Shown: positions 42,344-53,953, counted from the first letter of the stretch. The stretch is 64,000 bases of DNA from a bacterium D16-56 (GCA_003611875.1 RAYY01000012.1:42332-106331); one strand, 5' to 3'. Made by a program: numbers and translations. The notes: a model not told the origin generated them from the letters alone.

Positions 42344-42351
42344 GCTTAAGC

Positions 42352-42849
42352 TTATTTTCCCTTTTTCTTTTTGTCTTTGGGGGATTCGCTCTTTTTCTCA
42401 TTCTTGTCCTTTTTAAACCGGGCAAAAAAGCCCTTCTTTTTAGGAAGTGGTGTGACAGAACCGCCCCGAATACTCTTGATATCGGTTATGTAGATGCCGC
42501 TGACCACAACCTTTGCCTCTGTCTTTACAGGGAGCAGTGCAAATACGCGCTCGTCTGCCATCAGGGTCATGACCTTGGGGCCAACCTTTGCCTTGACGAC
42601 AGGAACCTTGGCCCAGCGCATATACTTAGGTGTTTGTTCGTAAACCATCTTTGGAAGTCCCGCATCTTTGATCTTCATCTTTTTCTTGTCAATGACAAGC
42701 ATGGATACGGTCTGCTTGGCGGCTTCTAAGAGAGCCTGCTGTTCCACCTGTCTTTTTTCCAGCTTCCTTCCCAGAAAGTACAGGACCACCAGAGCTACTG
42801 CCGCGATGACTAAAACTACCAGCAAGATCCTGAAAATTAACTCTACCAT
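42352..42849 (-). CDS. Membrane-anchored basic protein of unknown function
   Basis: Start at 42849 (MVELIFRILL) because GGAGG lies 9 bases upstream; the ATG at 42864 overlaps that ribosome site. The 165-residue protein has one N-terminal membrane helix (LIFRILLVVLVIAAVALVVLYFLG), a charged segment, a soluble domain (about 45-130, VSMLVIDKKKMKIKDAG and FALLPVKTEAKVVVSGIYITD) and a Lys-rich tail of about 30 residues rich in KK and KD. The topology suggests an N-out anchor with the body in the cytoplasm. I do not recognise the family. It is divergent from rpoB. Confidence 0.75.
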   Translation of the reverse strand: MVELIFRILLVVLVIAAVALVVLYFLGRKLEKRQVEQQALLEAAKQTVSMLVIDKKKMKIKDAGLPKMVYEQTPKYMRWAKVPVVKAKVGPKVMTLMADERVFALLPVKTEAKVVVSGIYITDIKSIRGGSVTPLPKKKGFFARFKKDKNEKKSESPKDKKKKGK

Positions 42850-42940
42850 GGGGAATACCTCCAATATGCTCTTGAGTATCAGGTAAAGACCTGCCCTAAC
42901 AGTATACCATTTTTTTAAGGATTTTGCAAGAAGAAAAAAC

Positions 42941-42969
42941 TTGACACCTTGACAAGGCTATGATATTAT
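42941..42969 (+). promoter_or_regulatory. Promoter of rpoBC
   Basis: TTGACA (42941-42946) and TATTAT (42964-42969) with 17-base spacing. A second TTGACA at 42949-42954 follows immediately, giving a tandem -35. The leader before rpoB is about 75 nt. Confidence 0.75.
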
Positions 42970-43051
42970 GGAATGTGCTCTATTGTGGCATGATGGGCTT
43001 TTTGCGCCCTTGCGCCGCAAAATCGAAAATATAACAGGGGTGAAAACGTCA

Positions 43052-46000
43052 ATGGAGAAAAGCAGAATGCGCCCGGTATCGACCGGGAAAAGCGCCAGAA
43101 TGAGCTTCTCAAGGCAGAAGGAAGTTCTTGAGATGCCAAACCTGATTGAGATCCAGAAAGTCTCCTATCAGTGGTTCCTCGATGAGGGGTTGAAAGAAGT
43201 ATTCGAAGATATTTCCCCAATCTCCGATTTTGCCGGGCATTTAAGCCTGGAGTTCGTGGATTTTACCTTGTGCAGAGATAAGGTGAAGTACTCCATTGAG
43301 GAATGCAAAGAACGCGACGCCACTTACGCGGCTCCCTTAGAGGTTCGGGTAAGGCTTTACAATAAGGATAAAGAAGAAATTAATGAGCATGTGATCTTCA
43401 TGGGAGATCTTCCCCTTATGACCGATACCGGTTCCTTTGTGATCAACGGAGCGGAGCGGGTGATTGTCAGCCAGCTGGTGCGTTCCCCTGGTATTTATTA
43501 TGGCATTGGCCATGACAAGGTGGGGAAGGAGCTTTATAGCTGTACGGTGATTCCCAACCGGGGAGCATGGCTGGAATATGAGACTGATTCCAATGATATA
43601 TTCTATGTGCGTGTGGACCGTACCCGGAAGGTTCCGGTGACAGTGCTGATCCGTGCCTTAGGCTATGGAACCAACGCAGAAATTATAGAACTGTTCGGCG
43701 AAGAACCTAAGCTTTTAGCAAGCTTCGGAAAGGATACTTCAGACAATTATCAGGACGGTTTGTTAGAGCTGTACAAGAAGATCCGCCCTGGTGAGCCTCT
43801 TTCCGTGGACAGTGCGGAGAGCCTGCTTAACAGTATGTTTTTTGATCCCAGACGATATGATCTGGCAAAGGTCGGAAGATATAAGTTTAATAAAAAGCTT
43901 CATTTTAAAAACCGCTTGAAGGGGCAGACCCTGACAGAGGATGTGGTGGATATGGAGACCGGCGAAGTTCTGGCCCAGGCCGGCACTGTGCTGGATAAGG
44001 ATCTGGCAGAGTCCATTCAGAACGCAGGCGTACCCTTTGTATATATTCAGGGACCGGAGCGCAACCATAAAATTCTGTCCAACATGATGGTGGATTTGGC
44101 CGGTTATGTGGACTTTGACCCGGAGGAAGCGGGAATTACGGAATTAGTATATTACCCGACTCTCAAAACTATTCTGGAAGAAGCTGGCGGGGACTCGGCG
44201 GCACTGAAGGATTTGGTGCACCGCAATGCCAATGAGCTGGTTCCTAAGCATATTACAAAGGAAGATATTGTAGCTTCTATTAATTATAACATGCATTTGG
44301 AAGGCGCCATCGGCACGGCGGATGATATTGACCATCTAGGCAACCGGCGTATCCGTGCCGTGGGAGAACTTTTGCAGAATCAGTACCGGATCGGCCTGTC
44401 CCGGATGGAGCGGGTGGTGCGGGAGCGCATGACTACCCAGGATATGGACGGCATTACGCCCCAGTCCCTGATCAATATTAAGCCGGTGACAGCAGCGGTG
44501 AAGGAGTTCTTTGGAAGCTCCCAGCTTTCTCAGTTTATGGATCAGAACAATCCTTTGGCAGAGCTGACCCACAAGCGGCGTCTTTCTGCCCTGGGTCCTG
44601 GAGGCTTGTCCAGAGAGCGTGCCGGATTTGAGGTGCGTGACGTTCATTATACCCATTACGGAAGAATGTGTCCCATCGAGACTCCGGAGGGTCCTAACAT
44701 CGGACTGATCAATTCTCTGGCTACCTATGCCAGGGTGAATCAGTATGGCTTTATTGAGGCTCCTTATCGGGTGGTAGATAAGACGGACCGGATGAATCCG
44801 GTGGTTACGGATGATGTGGTTTATCTGACCGCAGATGAGGAGGACAACTTTATTGTGGCTCAGGCTAACGAGCCTTTGGACGAGGAAGGCCATTTTATAC
44901 GGAACAATGTTTCCGGGCGTTTCAGGGAGGAGACCTCGGCCTTCCAGAAAAGTACGATTGATCTGATGGATGTATCCCCCAAGATGGTATTCTCCGTGGC
45001 TACTTCCATGATTCCGTTCTTAGAGAATGATGACGCCAACCGCGCTCTTATGGGATCCAACATGCAGCGTCAGGCGGTGCCGCTTCTGACTACCGAGACG
45101 CCGGTGGTAGGCACGGGAATTGAGGCAAAGGCGGCCGTGGATTCAGGCGTTTGTGTGCTGGCCCGTCATGCCGGTGTGGTAGAGCGTTCTGCCAGCAATG
45201 AGATCATCATCCGTCGGGACGACAACGGGAACCGGGAGGTCTACCATCTGACGAAATTTAAGAGAAGCAATCAGTCTAACTGTTATAACCAGAAGCCGAT
45301 TGTGTATAAAGGGGATCATGTTTTGGCAGGAGAGGTGATTGCTGACGGCCCCTCTACCCAGAACGGTGAGATTGCCTTAGGCAAGAATCCTCTGATCGGT
45401 TTTATGACCTGGGAAGGATACAACTATGAGGATGCAGTCCTGCTTTCGGAGCGTCTGGTGCAGGAGGATGTATATACGTCGGTTCACATTGAGGAGTATG
45501 AGGCTGAGGCCCGGGATACCAAGCTTGGCCCGGAGGAGATTACCCGTGACGTACCCGGCGTGGGGGACGATGCCTTAAAGGATCTGGATGAGAGAGGAAT
45601 TATCCGAATCGGCGCCGAGGTCCGCGCCGGCGATATTCTGGTGGGTAAGGTAACTCCCAAGGGAGAGACAGAGCTGACGGCAGAGGAACGTCTTCTGCGG
45701 GCGATATTTGGTGAGAAGGCCAGGGAGGTAAGAGATACTTCCTTAAAGGTGCCTCATGGGGCTTATGGAATTATTGTGGATGCTAAGGTGTTTACCAGGG
45801 AGAACGGGGATGAGCTGTCTCCGGGAGTTAATGAGACGGTTCGGATCTATATTGCTCAGAAGCGTAAGATCTCCGTGGGAGACAAGATGGCAGGAAGACA
45901 TGGCAACAAGGGTGTGGTTTCCCGAGTGCTGCCGGTGGAGGATATGCCGTTTCTGCCCAACGGGCGTCCATTGGATATTGTGCTGAATCCTCTGGGTGTG

Positions 46001-46915
46001 CCGTCCCGTATGAATATCGGACAGGTGCTGGAGATTCATTTGAGCCTTGCAGCCAGGGCTTTGGGCTTTAATATTGCCACCCCGGTGTTTGACGGTGCAG
46101 ATGAGGTGGATATTATGGATACCTTGAGCATTGCCAATGATTATGTCAACAGCTCCTGGGAAGAATTTTCTGAGAAATATAAGGATACGGTAAAGCCGGA
46201 GGTCATGGATTATCTGGGATCGCATCTGGAACACAGGGAGCTGTGGAAGGGGGTTCAGATTAACCGTGACGGAAAGGTGCGCCTGCGGGACGGGCGTACA
46301 GGGGAATATTTTGACAGTCCGGTTACGATTGGTCACATGCATTATCTGAAGCTGCACCATCTGGTGGACGATAAGATTCATGCCCGCTCCACCGGCCCCT
46401 ATTCCTTGGTGACGCAGCAGCCTTTGGGCGGAAAGGCTCAGTTCGGCGGACAGCGTTTCGGAGAGATGGAGGTGTGGGCTTTGGAAGCCTATGGCGCTTC
46501 CTATACTCTGCAGGAGATTCTTACGGTTAAGTCGGATGATGTGGTAGGGCGTGTGAAGACCTATGAGGCGATCATTAAGGGCGAGAATATTCCTGAGTCG
46601 GGGATTCCGGAGTCCTTTAAGGTACTGTTAAAGGAGCTTCAGTCTCTCTGCCTGGATGTGCGGGTGCTGCGTGACGACAACACAGAGGTGGAGATCGGCG
46701 AGAATATTGATTACAGCGATACGGATCTGCGTTCCATTATTGAAGGGGACCGCGGCTATAACCAGGATGAGTCCTTTGGGGATTATGGCTATCAGCAGCA
46801 GGAATTTTCCGACGGTGAGCTGGTGGATGTAGAAGCCTCAGAGGATGAGGATGACAGTGATTTTGATGATTATGACGAAGATGCCGATTTTGGTGATCCT
46901 TCTGATTTAGAATAG
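43052..46915 (+). CDS. rpoB: RNA polymerase beta subunit
   Basis: ATG at 43052, preceded by AGGGGTGA, opens [18 protein letters not shown], the usual Clostridia RpoB start; an in-frame start 28 codons earlier overlaps the promoter -10. The 1287-residue protein has all expected regions: [10 protein letters not shown], the rifampicin pocket [18 protein letters not shown] followed by [12 protein letters not shown] (wild-type residues at the common resistance positions), [17 protein letters not shown], and the switch region [20 protein letters not shown]. The C-terminus has an acidic extension ending [13 protein letters not shown]. rpoC follows after 54 bases. It has its own promoter and no rplJL upstream. 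Confidence 0.98.
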   Translation: MEKSRMRPVSTGKSARMSFSRQKEVLEMPNLIEIQKVSYQWFLDEGLKEVFEDISPISDFAGHLSLEFVDFTLCRDKVKYSIEECKERDATYAAPLEVRVRLYNKDKEEINEHVIFMGDLPLMTDTGSFVINGAERVIVSQLVRSPGIYYGIGHDKVGKELYSCTVIPNRGAWLEYETDSNDIFYVRVDRTRKVPVTVLIRALGYGTNAEIIELFGEEPKLLASFGKDTSDNYQDGLLELYKKIRPGEPLSVDSAESLLNSMFFDPRRYDLAKVGRYKFNKKLHFKNRLKGQTLTEDVVDMETGEVLAQAGTVLDKDLAESIQNAGVPFVYIQGPERNHKILSNMMVDLAGYVDFDPEEAGITELVYYPTLKTILEEAGGDSAALKDLVHRNANELVPKHITKEDIVASINYNMHLEGAIGTADDIDHLGNRRIRAVGELLQNQYRIGLSRMERVVRERMTTQDMDGITPQSLINIKPVTAAVKEFFGSSQLSQFMDQNNPLAELTHKRRLSALGPGGLSRERAGFEVRDVHYTHYGRMCPIETPEGPNIGLINSLATYARVNQYGFIEAPYRVVDKTDRMNPVVTDDVVYLTADEEDNFIVAQANEPLDEEGHFIRNNVSGRFREETSAFQKSTIDLMDVSPKMVFSVATSMIPFLENDDANRALMGSNMQRQAVPLLTTETPVVGTGIEAKAAVDSGVCVLARHAGVVERSASNEIIIRRDDNGNREVYHLTKFKRSNQSNCYNQKPIVYKGDHVLAGEVIADGPSTQNGEIALGKNPLIGFMTWEGYNYEDAVLLSERLVQEDVYTSVHIEEYEAEARDTKLGPEEITRDVPGVGDDALKDLDERGIIRIGAEVRAGDILVGKVTPKGETELTAEERLLRAIFGEKAREVRDTSLKVPHGAYGIIVDAKVFTRENGDELSPGVNETVRIYIAQKRKISVGDKMAGRHGNKGVVSRVLPVEDMPFLPNGRPLDIVLNPLGVPSRMNIGQVLEIHLSLAARALGFNIATPVFDGADEVDIMDTLSIANDYVNSSWEEFSEKYKDTVKPEVMDYLGSHLEHRELWKGVQINRDGKVRLRDGRTGEYFDSPVTIGHMHYLKLHHLVDDKIHARSTGPYSLVTQQPLGGKAQFGGQRFGEMEVWALEAYGASYTLQEILTVKSDDVVGRVKTYEAIIKGENIPESGIPESFKVLLKELQSLCLDVRVLRDDNTEVEIGENIDYSDTDLRSIIEGDRGYNQDESFGDYGYQQQEFSDGELVDVEASEDEDDSDFDDYDEDADFGDPSDLE

Positions 46916-46969
46916 GGGGAGCTGTGCGGCAGTACGGAAATGATTGAATGATAGAAGGGAGTATCGCTC

Positions 46970-49900
46970 ATGCCAGAGACAAATGAAACTTATCAGCCGT
47001 TGACATTTGATGCCATCAAGATCGGTCTGGCTTCTCCGGATAAGATCCTGGAGTGGTCTCACGGCGAGGTGAAAAAGCCGGAGACCATCAACTACCGGAC
47101 CTTAAAGCCGGAGCGGGACGGACTGTTCTGCGAGAGAATCTTTGGTCCCAGCAAGGACTGGGAGTGTCACTGCGGCAAATATAAAAAGATTCGTTACAAA
47201 GGTGTAATCTGCGACCGGTGCGGCGTAGAAGTGACCAAGTCAAGCGTCCGGAGAGAGCGGATCGGCCACATTGATCTGGCGGCTCCTGTGTCTCATATCT
47301 GGTATTTTAAGGGAATCCCCAGCCGGATGGGGCTGATTCTGGATATTTCTCCGCGGGTGCTGGAGAAGGTGTTGTATTTTGCGTCTTATATTGTACTGGA
47401 TAAGGCTCAGACCAGTCTGCAGTATAAGCAGGTGCTGTCAGAGAAGGAATATCGTGAGGAGCTGGAAAAGTGGGGCTACGGCGCTTTCCGGGTAGGTATG
47501 GGGGCCGAGGCGGTTTTAGAGCTTCTTCAGGCCATTGATCTGGAAAAAGAATCGGAAGTCCTGCGCAGGGAGCTTCGGGACTCCAGCGGGCAGAAGCGTG
47601 CCCGGATCATCAAACGGCTGGAGGTGGTGGAGGCATTCCGCAACTCCGGCAACAAGCCAGAATGGATGATCATGACAGTTATCCCGGTGATTCCGCCGGA
47701 TATCCGTCCTATGGTGCAGTTGGACGGCGGACGTTTTGCTACGTCGGATTTAAATGATCTGTACCGCCGGATCATTAACAGGAACAATCGTCTGGCCAGG
47801 CTTTTGGAGCTGGGAGCACCGGATATTATTGTTCGAAACGAAAAACGTATGCTGCAGGAAGCCGTAGATGCATTGATTGACAACGGCAGGCGGGGACGCC
47901 CGGTTACAGGGCCCGGGAACCGGGCGCTGAAATCTATTTCCGACATGTTAAAGGGAAAACAGGGACGGTTCCGTCAGAACCTGTTAGGCAAGAGGGTAGA
48001 CTATTCCGGCCGTTCGGTTATCGTGGTGGGGCCGGAGCTTAAGATCTATCAGTGCGGCCTGCCCAAGGAGATGGCCATTGAGCTGTTTAAACCCTTTGTG
48101 ATGAAGGAGCTGGTGCAGAACGGTACGGCTCATAATATTAAGAGCGCCAAGAAGATGGTGGAGCGCCTGCAGTCCGAGGTGTGGGATGTGCTGGAGGAAG
48201 TGATCAAGGAGCATCCAGTGATGCTGAACCGTGCGCCTACGCTTCACAGACTGGGAATCCAGGCATTTGAGCCGATCCTGGTAGAAGGTAAGGCTATTAA
48301 GCTTCATCCGCTGGTTTGTACGGCTTTTAACGCTGACTTTGACGGGGACCAGATGGCAGTCCATCTGCCTCTTTCCGTGGAAGCTCAGGCGGAGTGCCGG
48401 TTCCTTCTGCTTTCACCCAATAACCTTTTAAAGCCTTCGGACGGAGGACTGGTGGCAGTTCCATCTCAGGACATGGTGCTGGGAATCTATTATCTGACCC
48501 AGGAGCGGCCAGGCAGCAAGGGTGAGGGCAAGGCATTTAAGAGTGTGAATGAGGCGATTCTTGCCTATGAGAACGGAGTGGTGACGCTTCACTCCCGTAT
48601 TAAGGCGCGGGTGGAAAAGAAGATGGAGGACGGCTGTGTAAAGAGCGGGATTGTGGAATCCACGGTGGGCCGCTTTATTTTCAACGAGATCGTTCCTCAG
48701 GACCTGGGCTTTGTGGATCGGACCCAGGAGGAGAATGTGCTGAAGCTGGAGGTGGATTTCCACGTAGGAAAAAAGCAGCTAAAGCAGATTTTGGAAAAGG
48801 TGTTTAATGTTCATGGAGCCACCCAAACTGCCATGACGTTAGATGATATTAAGGCTATTGGATACAAGTATTCTACCAGAGCGGCTATGACGGTGTCGAT
48901 CTCAGACATGACGGTGCCTGCGTCCAAGCCGCAGCTGATTGCAGATGCTCAGGCTACGGTGGATAAGATTGCCAAGAACTTCCGGCGCGGACTGATCACA
49001 GAGGAGGAGCGCTATAAAGAGGTTATTGAGACATGGAAGAATACGGATGACCAGCTTACCCATGACCTGCTAAGTGGTCTGGATAAATACAATAACATTT
49101 ATATGATGGCAGATTCCGGCGCCCGTGGTTCTGACAAACAGATCAAGCAGCTTGCAGGAATGCGGGGACTGATGGCAGATACCACCGGCCATACCATTGA
49201 GCTGCCTATTAAGTCTAACTTCCGTGAGGGGCTGGACGTACTGGAGTACTTTATTTCTGCCCATGGGGCCCGGAAGGGGTTGTCTGATACTGCCTTGCGT
49301 ACAGCAGACTCCGGCTATCTGACCCGCCGTCTGGTGGATGTGTCCCAGGATTTAATTGTCCGGGAGGTGGACTGCTGTGAGGGCAAGGAGATTCCCTTTA
49401 TGGAGATCAAGGCGTTTGCAGACGGCAAGGAGACCATTGAGGGACTTCAGGAGCGGATTACCGGACGTTATATTGCAGAGACCATCACAGACCCGGATAC
49501 AGGAGAGGTGGTTGTAAAGGCGAACCATATTTGTACCCCCAAGCGTGCTGCGGCAGTGATGCGGGTGTTGGAGAAGCAGGGAAGGGATTCCGTAAAGATC
49601 CGCACGGTTCTTACCTGTAAGTCCCATATCGGAGTCTGTGCCAAATGCTATGGAGCCAACATGGCTACCGGCCAGTCCGTGCAGGTAGGAGAGGCAGTGG
49701 GAATCATTGCGGCCCAGTCTATCGGTGAGCCGGGAACCCAGCTTACTATGCGTACCTTCCATACGGGCGGCGTGGCAGGCGGCGATATTACACAGGGTCT
49801 TCCTCGTGTGGAGGAGCTGTTCGAGGCCAGAAAGCCGAAAGGCTTGGCAATTATTTCTGAGTTTGGCGGTGTGGTTGCCATCAAGGATACTAAGAAAAAG

Positions 49901-50731
49901 AGGGAGATCGTGGTGACAGATCCGGAGACGGGTAATTCCAAGACTTATCTGATTCCCTATGGCTCCCGGATGAAGGTTCAGGATGAGCAGGTTATTGAGG
50001 CAGGAGACGAGCTGACAGAGGGAAGTGTGAATCCTCACGATATCCTAAAGATCAAGGGTGTTCGTGCAGTACAGGATTATATGATCCGCGAGGTGCAGCG
50101 GGTATATCGTCTGCAGGGCGTGGAGATCAATGACAAGCATGTGGAGATGATTGTCCGCCAGATGTTAAAGAAAATCAAGATTGAGGAGAGCGGTGACAGT
50201 GATGTGCTGCCGGGGACTTCCATGGATGTGCTGGATTTCAATGAAATGAATGATGCGCTGATTGCAGACGGGAAGATTCCGGCGGAGGGCAAGCGGGTCA
50301 TGCTGGGAATCACAAAGGCATCTCTTGCAACGGATTCGTTCCTTTCTGCGGCTTCCTTCCAGGAGACCACAAAGGTTTTGACGGAGGCAGCTATTAATGG
50401 AAAGGTGGATCATCTGATCGGGCTGAAGGAGAATGTGCTGATCGGAAAGCTGATTCCGGCAGGGACAGGTATGAAGAGATACCGTTCTGTGAAGCTGGAT
50501 ACGGATTTTGCTATGGAGGATGAGATTGTTCTGGGAGAGGATGAAGATGAGATTCCTCTTGAGGACAGTGAGGAAGGTATGATGGAGGAGGCTCCGGAGG
50601 TCTTTGATATTGATGAAGGTGAGGAGCTGGATTTTGTGGATGCTCTTGGGATGTCACCGGAAGCGGATGAGGATTTGGGAGAGCCACAGGATGAAGAACC
50701 GGAGGGGATGGAAGCTCTGGGGGATGATTAG
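46970..50731 (+). CDS. rpoC: RNA polymerase beta' subunit
   Basis: A 1253-residue protein with the N-terminal zinc site ([19 protein letters not shown]), the catalytic triad [12 protein letters not shown] holding Mg, the bridge-helix region [20 protein letters not shown], the second zinc site ([13 protein letters not shown] with an upstream Cys) and [19 protein letters not shown]. The C-terminal tail of about 65 residues is very acidic ([15 protein letters not shown] and following), matching the acidic tail of RpoB. AGAAGGGAG precedes the ATG. A strong terminator ends the unit. Confidence 0.98.
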   Translation: MPETNETYQPLTFDAIKIGLASPDKILEWSHGEVKKPETINYRTLKPERDGLFCERIFGPSKDWECHCGKYKKIRYKGVICDRCGVEVTKSSVRRERIGHIDLAAPVSHIWYFKGIPSRMGLILDISPRVLEKVLYFASYIVLDKAQTSLQYKQVLSEKEYREELEKWGYGAFRVGMGAEAVLELLQAIDLEKESEVLRRELRDSSGQKRARIIKRLEVVEAFRNSGNKPEWMIMTVIPVIPPDIRPMVQLDGGRFATSDLNDLYRRIINRNNRLARLLELGAPDIIVRNEKRMLQEAVDALIDNGRRGRPVTGPGNRALKSISDMLKGKQGRFRQNLLGKRVDYSGRSVIVVGPELKIYQCGLPKEMAIELFKPFVMKELVQNGTAHNIKSAKKMVERLQSEVWDVLEEVIKEHPVMLNRAPTLHRLGIQAFEPILVEGKAIKLHPLVCTAFNADFDGDQMAVHLPLSVEAQAECRFLLLSPNNLLKPSDGGLVAVPSQDMVLGIYYLTQERPGSKGEGKAFKSVNEAILAYENGVVTLHSRIKARVEKKMEDGCVKSGIVESTVGRFIFNEIVPQDLGFVDRTQEENVLKLEVDFHVGKKQLKQILEKVFNVHGATQTAMTLDDIKAIGYKYSTRAAMTVSISDMTVPASKPQLIADAQATVDKIAKNFRRGLITEEERYKEVIETWKNTDDQLTHDLLSGLDKYNNIYMMADSGARGSDKQIKQLAGMRGLMADTTGHTIELPIKSNFREGLDVLEYFISAHGARKGLSDTALRTADSGYLTRRLVDVSQDLIVREVDCCEGKEIPFMEIKAFADGKETIEGLQERITGRYIAETITDPDTGEVVVKANHICTPKRAAAVMRVLEKQGRDSVKIRTVLTCKSHIGVCAKCYGANMATGQSVQVGEAVGIIAAQSIGEPGTQLTMRTFHTGGVAGGDITQGLPRVEELFEARKPKGLAIISEFGGVVAIKDTKKKREIVVTDPETGNSKTYLIPYGSRMKVQDEQVIEAGDELTEGSVNPHDILKIKGVRAVQDYMIREVQRVYRLQGVEINDKHVEMIVRQMLKKIKIEESGDSDVLPGTSMDVLDFNEMNDALIADGKIPAEGKRVMLGITKASLATDSFLSAASFQETTKVLTEAAINGKVDHLIGLKENVLIGKLIPAGTGMKRYRSVKLDTDFAMEDEIVLGEDEDEIPLEDSEEGMMEEAPEVFDIDEGEELDFVDALGMSPEADEDLGEPQDEEPEGMEALGDD

Positions 50732-50743
50732 AGAGTAAGATGG

Positions 50744-50784
50744 GTCCTCCTTGCGGCTGGGCAGGCTGCAGGGGGGACTTTTTA
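50744..50784 (+). terminator. rpoBC terminator
   Basis: GTCCTCCTTGCGGC (from 50744) pairs with the segment 50764-50778, which ends GGGGGGAC, with a few wobbles, followed by TTTTTAT. Confidence 0.85.
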
Positions 50785-50945
50785 TGTGTAATGTTTTGGA
50801 GAGGGGATATAGTCTGGGGGAAGACCATGTGATAGGTTAACGCAGTAGTGTTATTGGGATTCGGAAAAACTATGCTAAGAGCCAGATAAAAAATAACCAC
50901 TCCCCGCAAGACAAAAGAGCCTTATGAAAATGATAATCAAATTCA

Positions 50946-50974
50946 TTGACAAACACAAAAGAGTAAAGTAGAAT
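50946..50974 (+). promoter_or_regulatory. Promoter of the FeoB-associated protein gene
   Basis: TTGACA (50946-50951) and TAGAAT (50969-50974), 17 bases apart. The 304-base stretch 50732-51035 holds only the rpoC terminator and this promoter. Confidence 0.75.
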
Positions 50975-51035
50975 AGAAAAAGAATAGTTGTAGATTAGAG
51001 AACCATAGAATAGAATGAAAAGGGAGGCAGAGCTT

Positions 51036-51182
51036 ATGGCGGATGTTATCATTTTTGTTGGTGTTGTGGGAGCAGTTGCTTTGATTGTGGGCAAGAAGAT
51101 AAAGGACGTAAAATCAGGAAAGACGGGCTGTGGATGTTCCGGCTGCTCCGGGTGCAAAACCAATGGACAATGTCAAAAGTAA
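51036..51182 (+). CDS. FeoB-associated Cys-rich membrane protein
   Basis: A 48-residue protein with one N-terminal membrane helix (VIIFVGVVGAVALIVGKK) and a short Lys-rich linker leading to a cluster of five Cys in GCGCSGCSGC plus K and a later QCQK, six in all. This is the pattern of the FeoB-associated Cys-rich family, which usually follows feoB in Firmicutes and may play a FeoC-like or iron-handling role. Here it is a single-gene unit with its own promoter, GGGAGG ribosome site and terminator, about 39 kb from the feoB in this window. Cytoplasmic placement of the Cys cluster is inferred from the positive-inside rule. Confidence 0.88.
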   Translation: MADVIIFVGVVGAVALIVGKKIKDVKSGKTGCGCSGCSGCKTNGQCQK

Positions 51183-51193
51183 AGGGAATAAGG

Positions 51194-51232
51194 TGGACCA
51201 ACATGGCAAAGGCTGTGAAGGTCCATTTTTTT
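51194..51232 (+). terminator. Terminator after the Cys-rich protein gene
   Basis: TGGACC (51194-51199) pairs with GGTCCA (51220-51225), followed by seven T. Confidence 0.75.
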
Positions 51233-51303
51233 GATACAAGTTGGTTACAGAGAACGGGTATAATGATTTTCCGAGCTTTTAACAAAGTGGGTTGAGATTC
51301 CTG

Positions 51304-51333
51304 TTGACTTTGGGAAATAGAGTAGATTACAAT
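51304..51333 (+). promoter_or_regulatory. Promoter of the polysaccharide deacetylase gene
   Basis: TTGACT (51304-51309) and TACAAT (51328-51333) with an 18-base spacer. Confidence 0.65.
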
Positions 51334-51364
51334 AGGGCTAGAAACAGGGGAAGGGGAGGTTAGA

Positions 51365-52780
51365 ATGGCAGAGGAAAGAGCCTGGGAAATGAAGAACCAG
51401 GACATGAAACAGTCAGCGGAAGGTGAAGATACACAGATTGAAGATGAATGGAGGAAGAAACGCCGGGAAAGAGAACAACAACGGATTCTCAGAGAAAGGG
51501 TCCGGCAGCGTTTTTTGTGCCTTTGTGTGCTGGCAGTTGTGGTGGGGACTGCTGTGCTGGTGACAGGAAGGCTGAAGGGCGGACGGGAAGGTCTTGGCGC
51601 AGGCGTCAAACGGGCAGGGATGGTGCAGGCAGGAATGTCGATCGAGGAGGAATCAGTCCGACAGACAGTGGAGGTACGCCGCCCTGAGAAGGAGAAGATT
51701 CCTTTTGAGAAGCTTCCAAGAATCGGAGCGTTATATGGGATTCATGTACAGGGAAAGGGATGGAGCAACTATTTTCCCGATAATTCCTATGGGATGGCTC
51801 CGGCAGGAGGATATATTACGGCACTGCGGATTACCTTACATAATCAGCCGAAGGATATGACGGGAACCATTGAGTATCAGGTAAACCTAAGCGGCAGCGG
51901 ATGGCTTCCCTGGCAGTCGGATGCGCAGGAAACCGGAGGCGCTTTAGGGGAGATGCCCCTGGAAGCTGTCAGTATGCGTCTGACAGGAGATTTAGAGAAA
52001 TATTATGATGTGATGTATAGTGTTCTGCAGAACAATGCATGGACAGATTGGGCAATGAACGGACAGGAGGCAGGAATTGCCGGCGCAGGACTGCGGGTGG
52101 ACGGACTGCGGGTTTCCGTAGTGCGCAGACAGGAAGGAAAGGACTCTTATGCAGGGGAGATTGACCCATCCAAACCTATGGTGGCTTTGACTTATGATGA
52201 TGGGCCTTCCAGAGATTCCACACCCCGGATTCTGAAGAAGCTTCAGGAGTGCGGTGGCCGTGCGACATTTTTTATGGTGGGAAACCGTGCGGAGAAATTT
52301 AAAGGAACCATTGCTCAAATGGTGGAGCAGGGATGCGAGGTAGCCAATCATACATATGACCACACTTTGATGACCAAGGTAGCTCCTGAAGAACTGGAAA
52401 GACAGCTGGTGCTGACAAATCAGGTGGTTGCCCAGGCCGGCGGTGTTACTCCAGTGCTGATGCGGCCGTGCGGAGGCGCGACAAACGACGCGGGTATGGG
52501 GGTGGCAGGAGCGATCTCCATGCCGGCAGTTCTGTGGTCCGTTGACACGCTGGACTGGAAGACAAGGAATGCAGAGGCAACGGTCTCGGCAGTGCTGGAT
52601 CATGTGAAGGATGGGGATATTATTTTGATGCATGATCTGTATGAGGCCACTGCGGATGCCAGTGACATTATTATTCCGGAATTGATAAAGCGGGGATACC
52701 AGCTTGTCACGGTCAGTGAGCTGGCTTCCTACCGGGGAGGGATGACACCAGGACAGTCTTATCATAAGTTTCGTCCATAG
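51365..52780 (+). CDS. ChW-repeat polysaccharide (peptidoglycan) deacetylase
   Basis: A 471-residue protein with a long charged cytoplasmic N-terminus (1-50), a membrane anchor (FLCLCVLAVVVGTAVLV, about 50-67), ChW-type repeats (about 130-255: GWSNYFPDNSYGMAPAGG, LSGSGWLPWQSDAQETGG, NAWTDWAMNGQEAGIAGAG) and a C-terminal NodB domain. NodB motifs: TYDDGPSRD with the catalytic Asp pair, NHTYDH for metal binding, RPCGGATN, WSVDTLDW and IILMHD. It should deacetylate wall glycan outside the membrane, a change that often lowers lysozyme sensitivity or serves spore cortex or wall modification. The ribosome site is GGGGAGG. Confidence 0.92.
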   Translation: MAEERAWEMKNQDMKQSAEGEDTQIEDEWRKKRREREQQRILRERVRQRFLCLCVLAVVVGTAVLVTGRLKGGREGLGAGVKRAGMVQAGMSIEEESVRQTVEVRRPEKEKIPFEKLPRIGALYGIHVQGKGWSNYFPDNSYGMAPAGGYITALRITLHNQPKDMTGTIEYQVNLSGSGWLPWQSDAQETGGALGEMPLEAVSMRLTGDLEKYYDVMYSVLQNNAWTDWAMNGQEAGIAGAGLRVDGLRVSVVRRQEGKDSYAGEIDPSKPMVALTYDDGPSRDSTPRILKKLQECGGRATFFMVGNRAEKFKGTIAQMVEQGCEVANHTYDHTLMTKVAPEELERQLVLTNQVVAQAGGVTPVLMRPCGGATNDAGMGVAGAISMPAVLWSVDTLDWKTRNAEATVSAVLDHVKDGDIILMHDLYEATADASDIIIPELIKRGYQLVTVSELASYRGGMTPGQSYHKFRP

Positions 52781-52849
52781 GGGGCATATTTTTGCGGCTT
52801 CGCTCATATTTTGGAAGTAGCCGGTTGGGCAATGAGTGGAGGGGCAGGT

Positions 52850-53830
52850 TTGAACGACAATTATCTGGACGTAATGGAACAGTATGAGGGCGGGACTTTG
52901 GAGGTCCGCCGGGGGCGTGGGGCGTGGATTTTTGAACGCTCTGATGGCGTGAAGCTTTTGAAGGAATATCGAGGCAGCGTAAAGCGCCTGGAATTTGAGG
53001 AAACGGTTTTAAAGGGGCTGAAGGCTCACGGAATCGGGTCTGTAGATCAATATGTGCGGAACCGGCAGGGAGAGCTGGTGACATCCGGGGAGGACGGAAC
53101 CAAATATGTCTTAAAGGACTGGTTTGTGAACCGGGAATGTAATTTGAAGGACAGCCGGGAAATTCTCACAGCAGTCACCTGGATTGCCCGGCTGCATCAG
53201 GCGCTTCGGGAGATTGCCTGGCAGGGTGAGTGGGATCTGGCTTCCATGCATTCTCCAGGGTTAAGTGAAGAAATGCAGCGTCATACACGGGAGATGAAGC
53301 GGGTGCGGACCTTTGTCAGCAATAAACGGAAAAAAAGCCAGTTTGAATTGTGTGTGATGCAGAATTTTTCCGAGTTTTATGAGCAGGCGCTGGAGGCACA
53401 GCAGGGTCTGGGCATCTTGGAGAAGGATTTGGAAGAAGGCCGCTTTTTCCTGTGTCATGGTGATTTAAACCAGCACCATCTTCTGATCGGAAACGGGGAT
53501 GTGGCGGTAATTGAATTTAATCAGATGCACCGGGGAAACCAGATGGCGGATCTATATCACTTTATGCGGAAGGTCATGGAAAAGCATGGCTGGGATGAGT
53601 GTTTGGGGCAGGCCATGACGGATGCTTATCACCGGGTGCTCCCCATGGACAGCCGGGATCGGGAGTGTCTGTACTATCTCTTTTTGTATCCGGAGAAATA
53701 CTGGAAGCAGCTTAATTATTATTTTAACGCCAACAAGGCTTGGACGCCGGCCAAGAATGTGGAGAAGCTGCAGAGCTTAAAGGAGCAGCAGGAGGCGCGG
53801 GGGCGTTTTTTGGAGAGACTTAAGGAATAG
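52850..53830 (+). CDS. CotS-type kinase-fold protein (spore coat/APH family)
   Basis: A TTG at 52850 is preferred because TGGAGGGG lies 6-7 bases upstream, giving 326 residues; an ATG at 52832 and a TTG at 52811 in the same frame lack good sites. The protein has an aminoglycoside-phosphotransferase-like fold: GRGAWIFERSDGVKLLKEY (nucleotide Lys), LHQALREIAW, and the catalytic loop FFLCHGDLNQHHLLI, where HGDLNxHH matches the Brenner motif, followed by VIEFNQMHRGNQMADLYHF, in which the DFG-like Asp is replaced by Glu. CotS/CotI proteins of this kind associate with the spore coat in Bacillus and Clostridia. The substrate is unknown. Confidence 0.85.
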   Translation: MNDNYLDVMEQYEGGTLEVRRGRGAWIFERSDGVKLLKEYRGSVKRLEFEETVLKGLKAHGIGSVDQYVRNRQGELVTSGEDGTKYVLKDWFVNRECNLKDSREILTAVTWIARLHQALREIAWQGEWDLASMHSPGLSEEMQRHTREMKRVRTFVSNKRKKSQFELCVMQNFSEFYEQALEAQQGLGILEKDLEEGRFFLCHGDLNQHHLLIGNGDVAVIEFNQMHRGNQMADLYHFMRKVMEKHGWDECLGQAMTDAYHRVLPMDSRDRECLYYLFLYPEKYWKQLNYYFNANKAWTPAKNVEKLQSLKEQQEARGRFLERLKE

Positions 53831-53953
53831 GGAAGCGGTTTTATGTCACGGCTGCTGCAGGCTGATTTTCATCCCTGCTAACCGGCGGCTGGCAGAGGCG
53901 TCAGATTGTCTGAACAAAAAAGAGGATTGAGCCATATTTGCATCAGAAACCTT

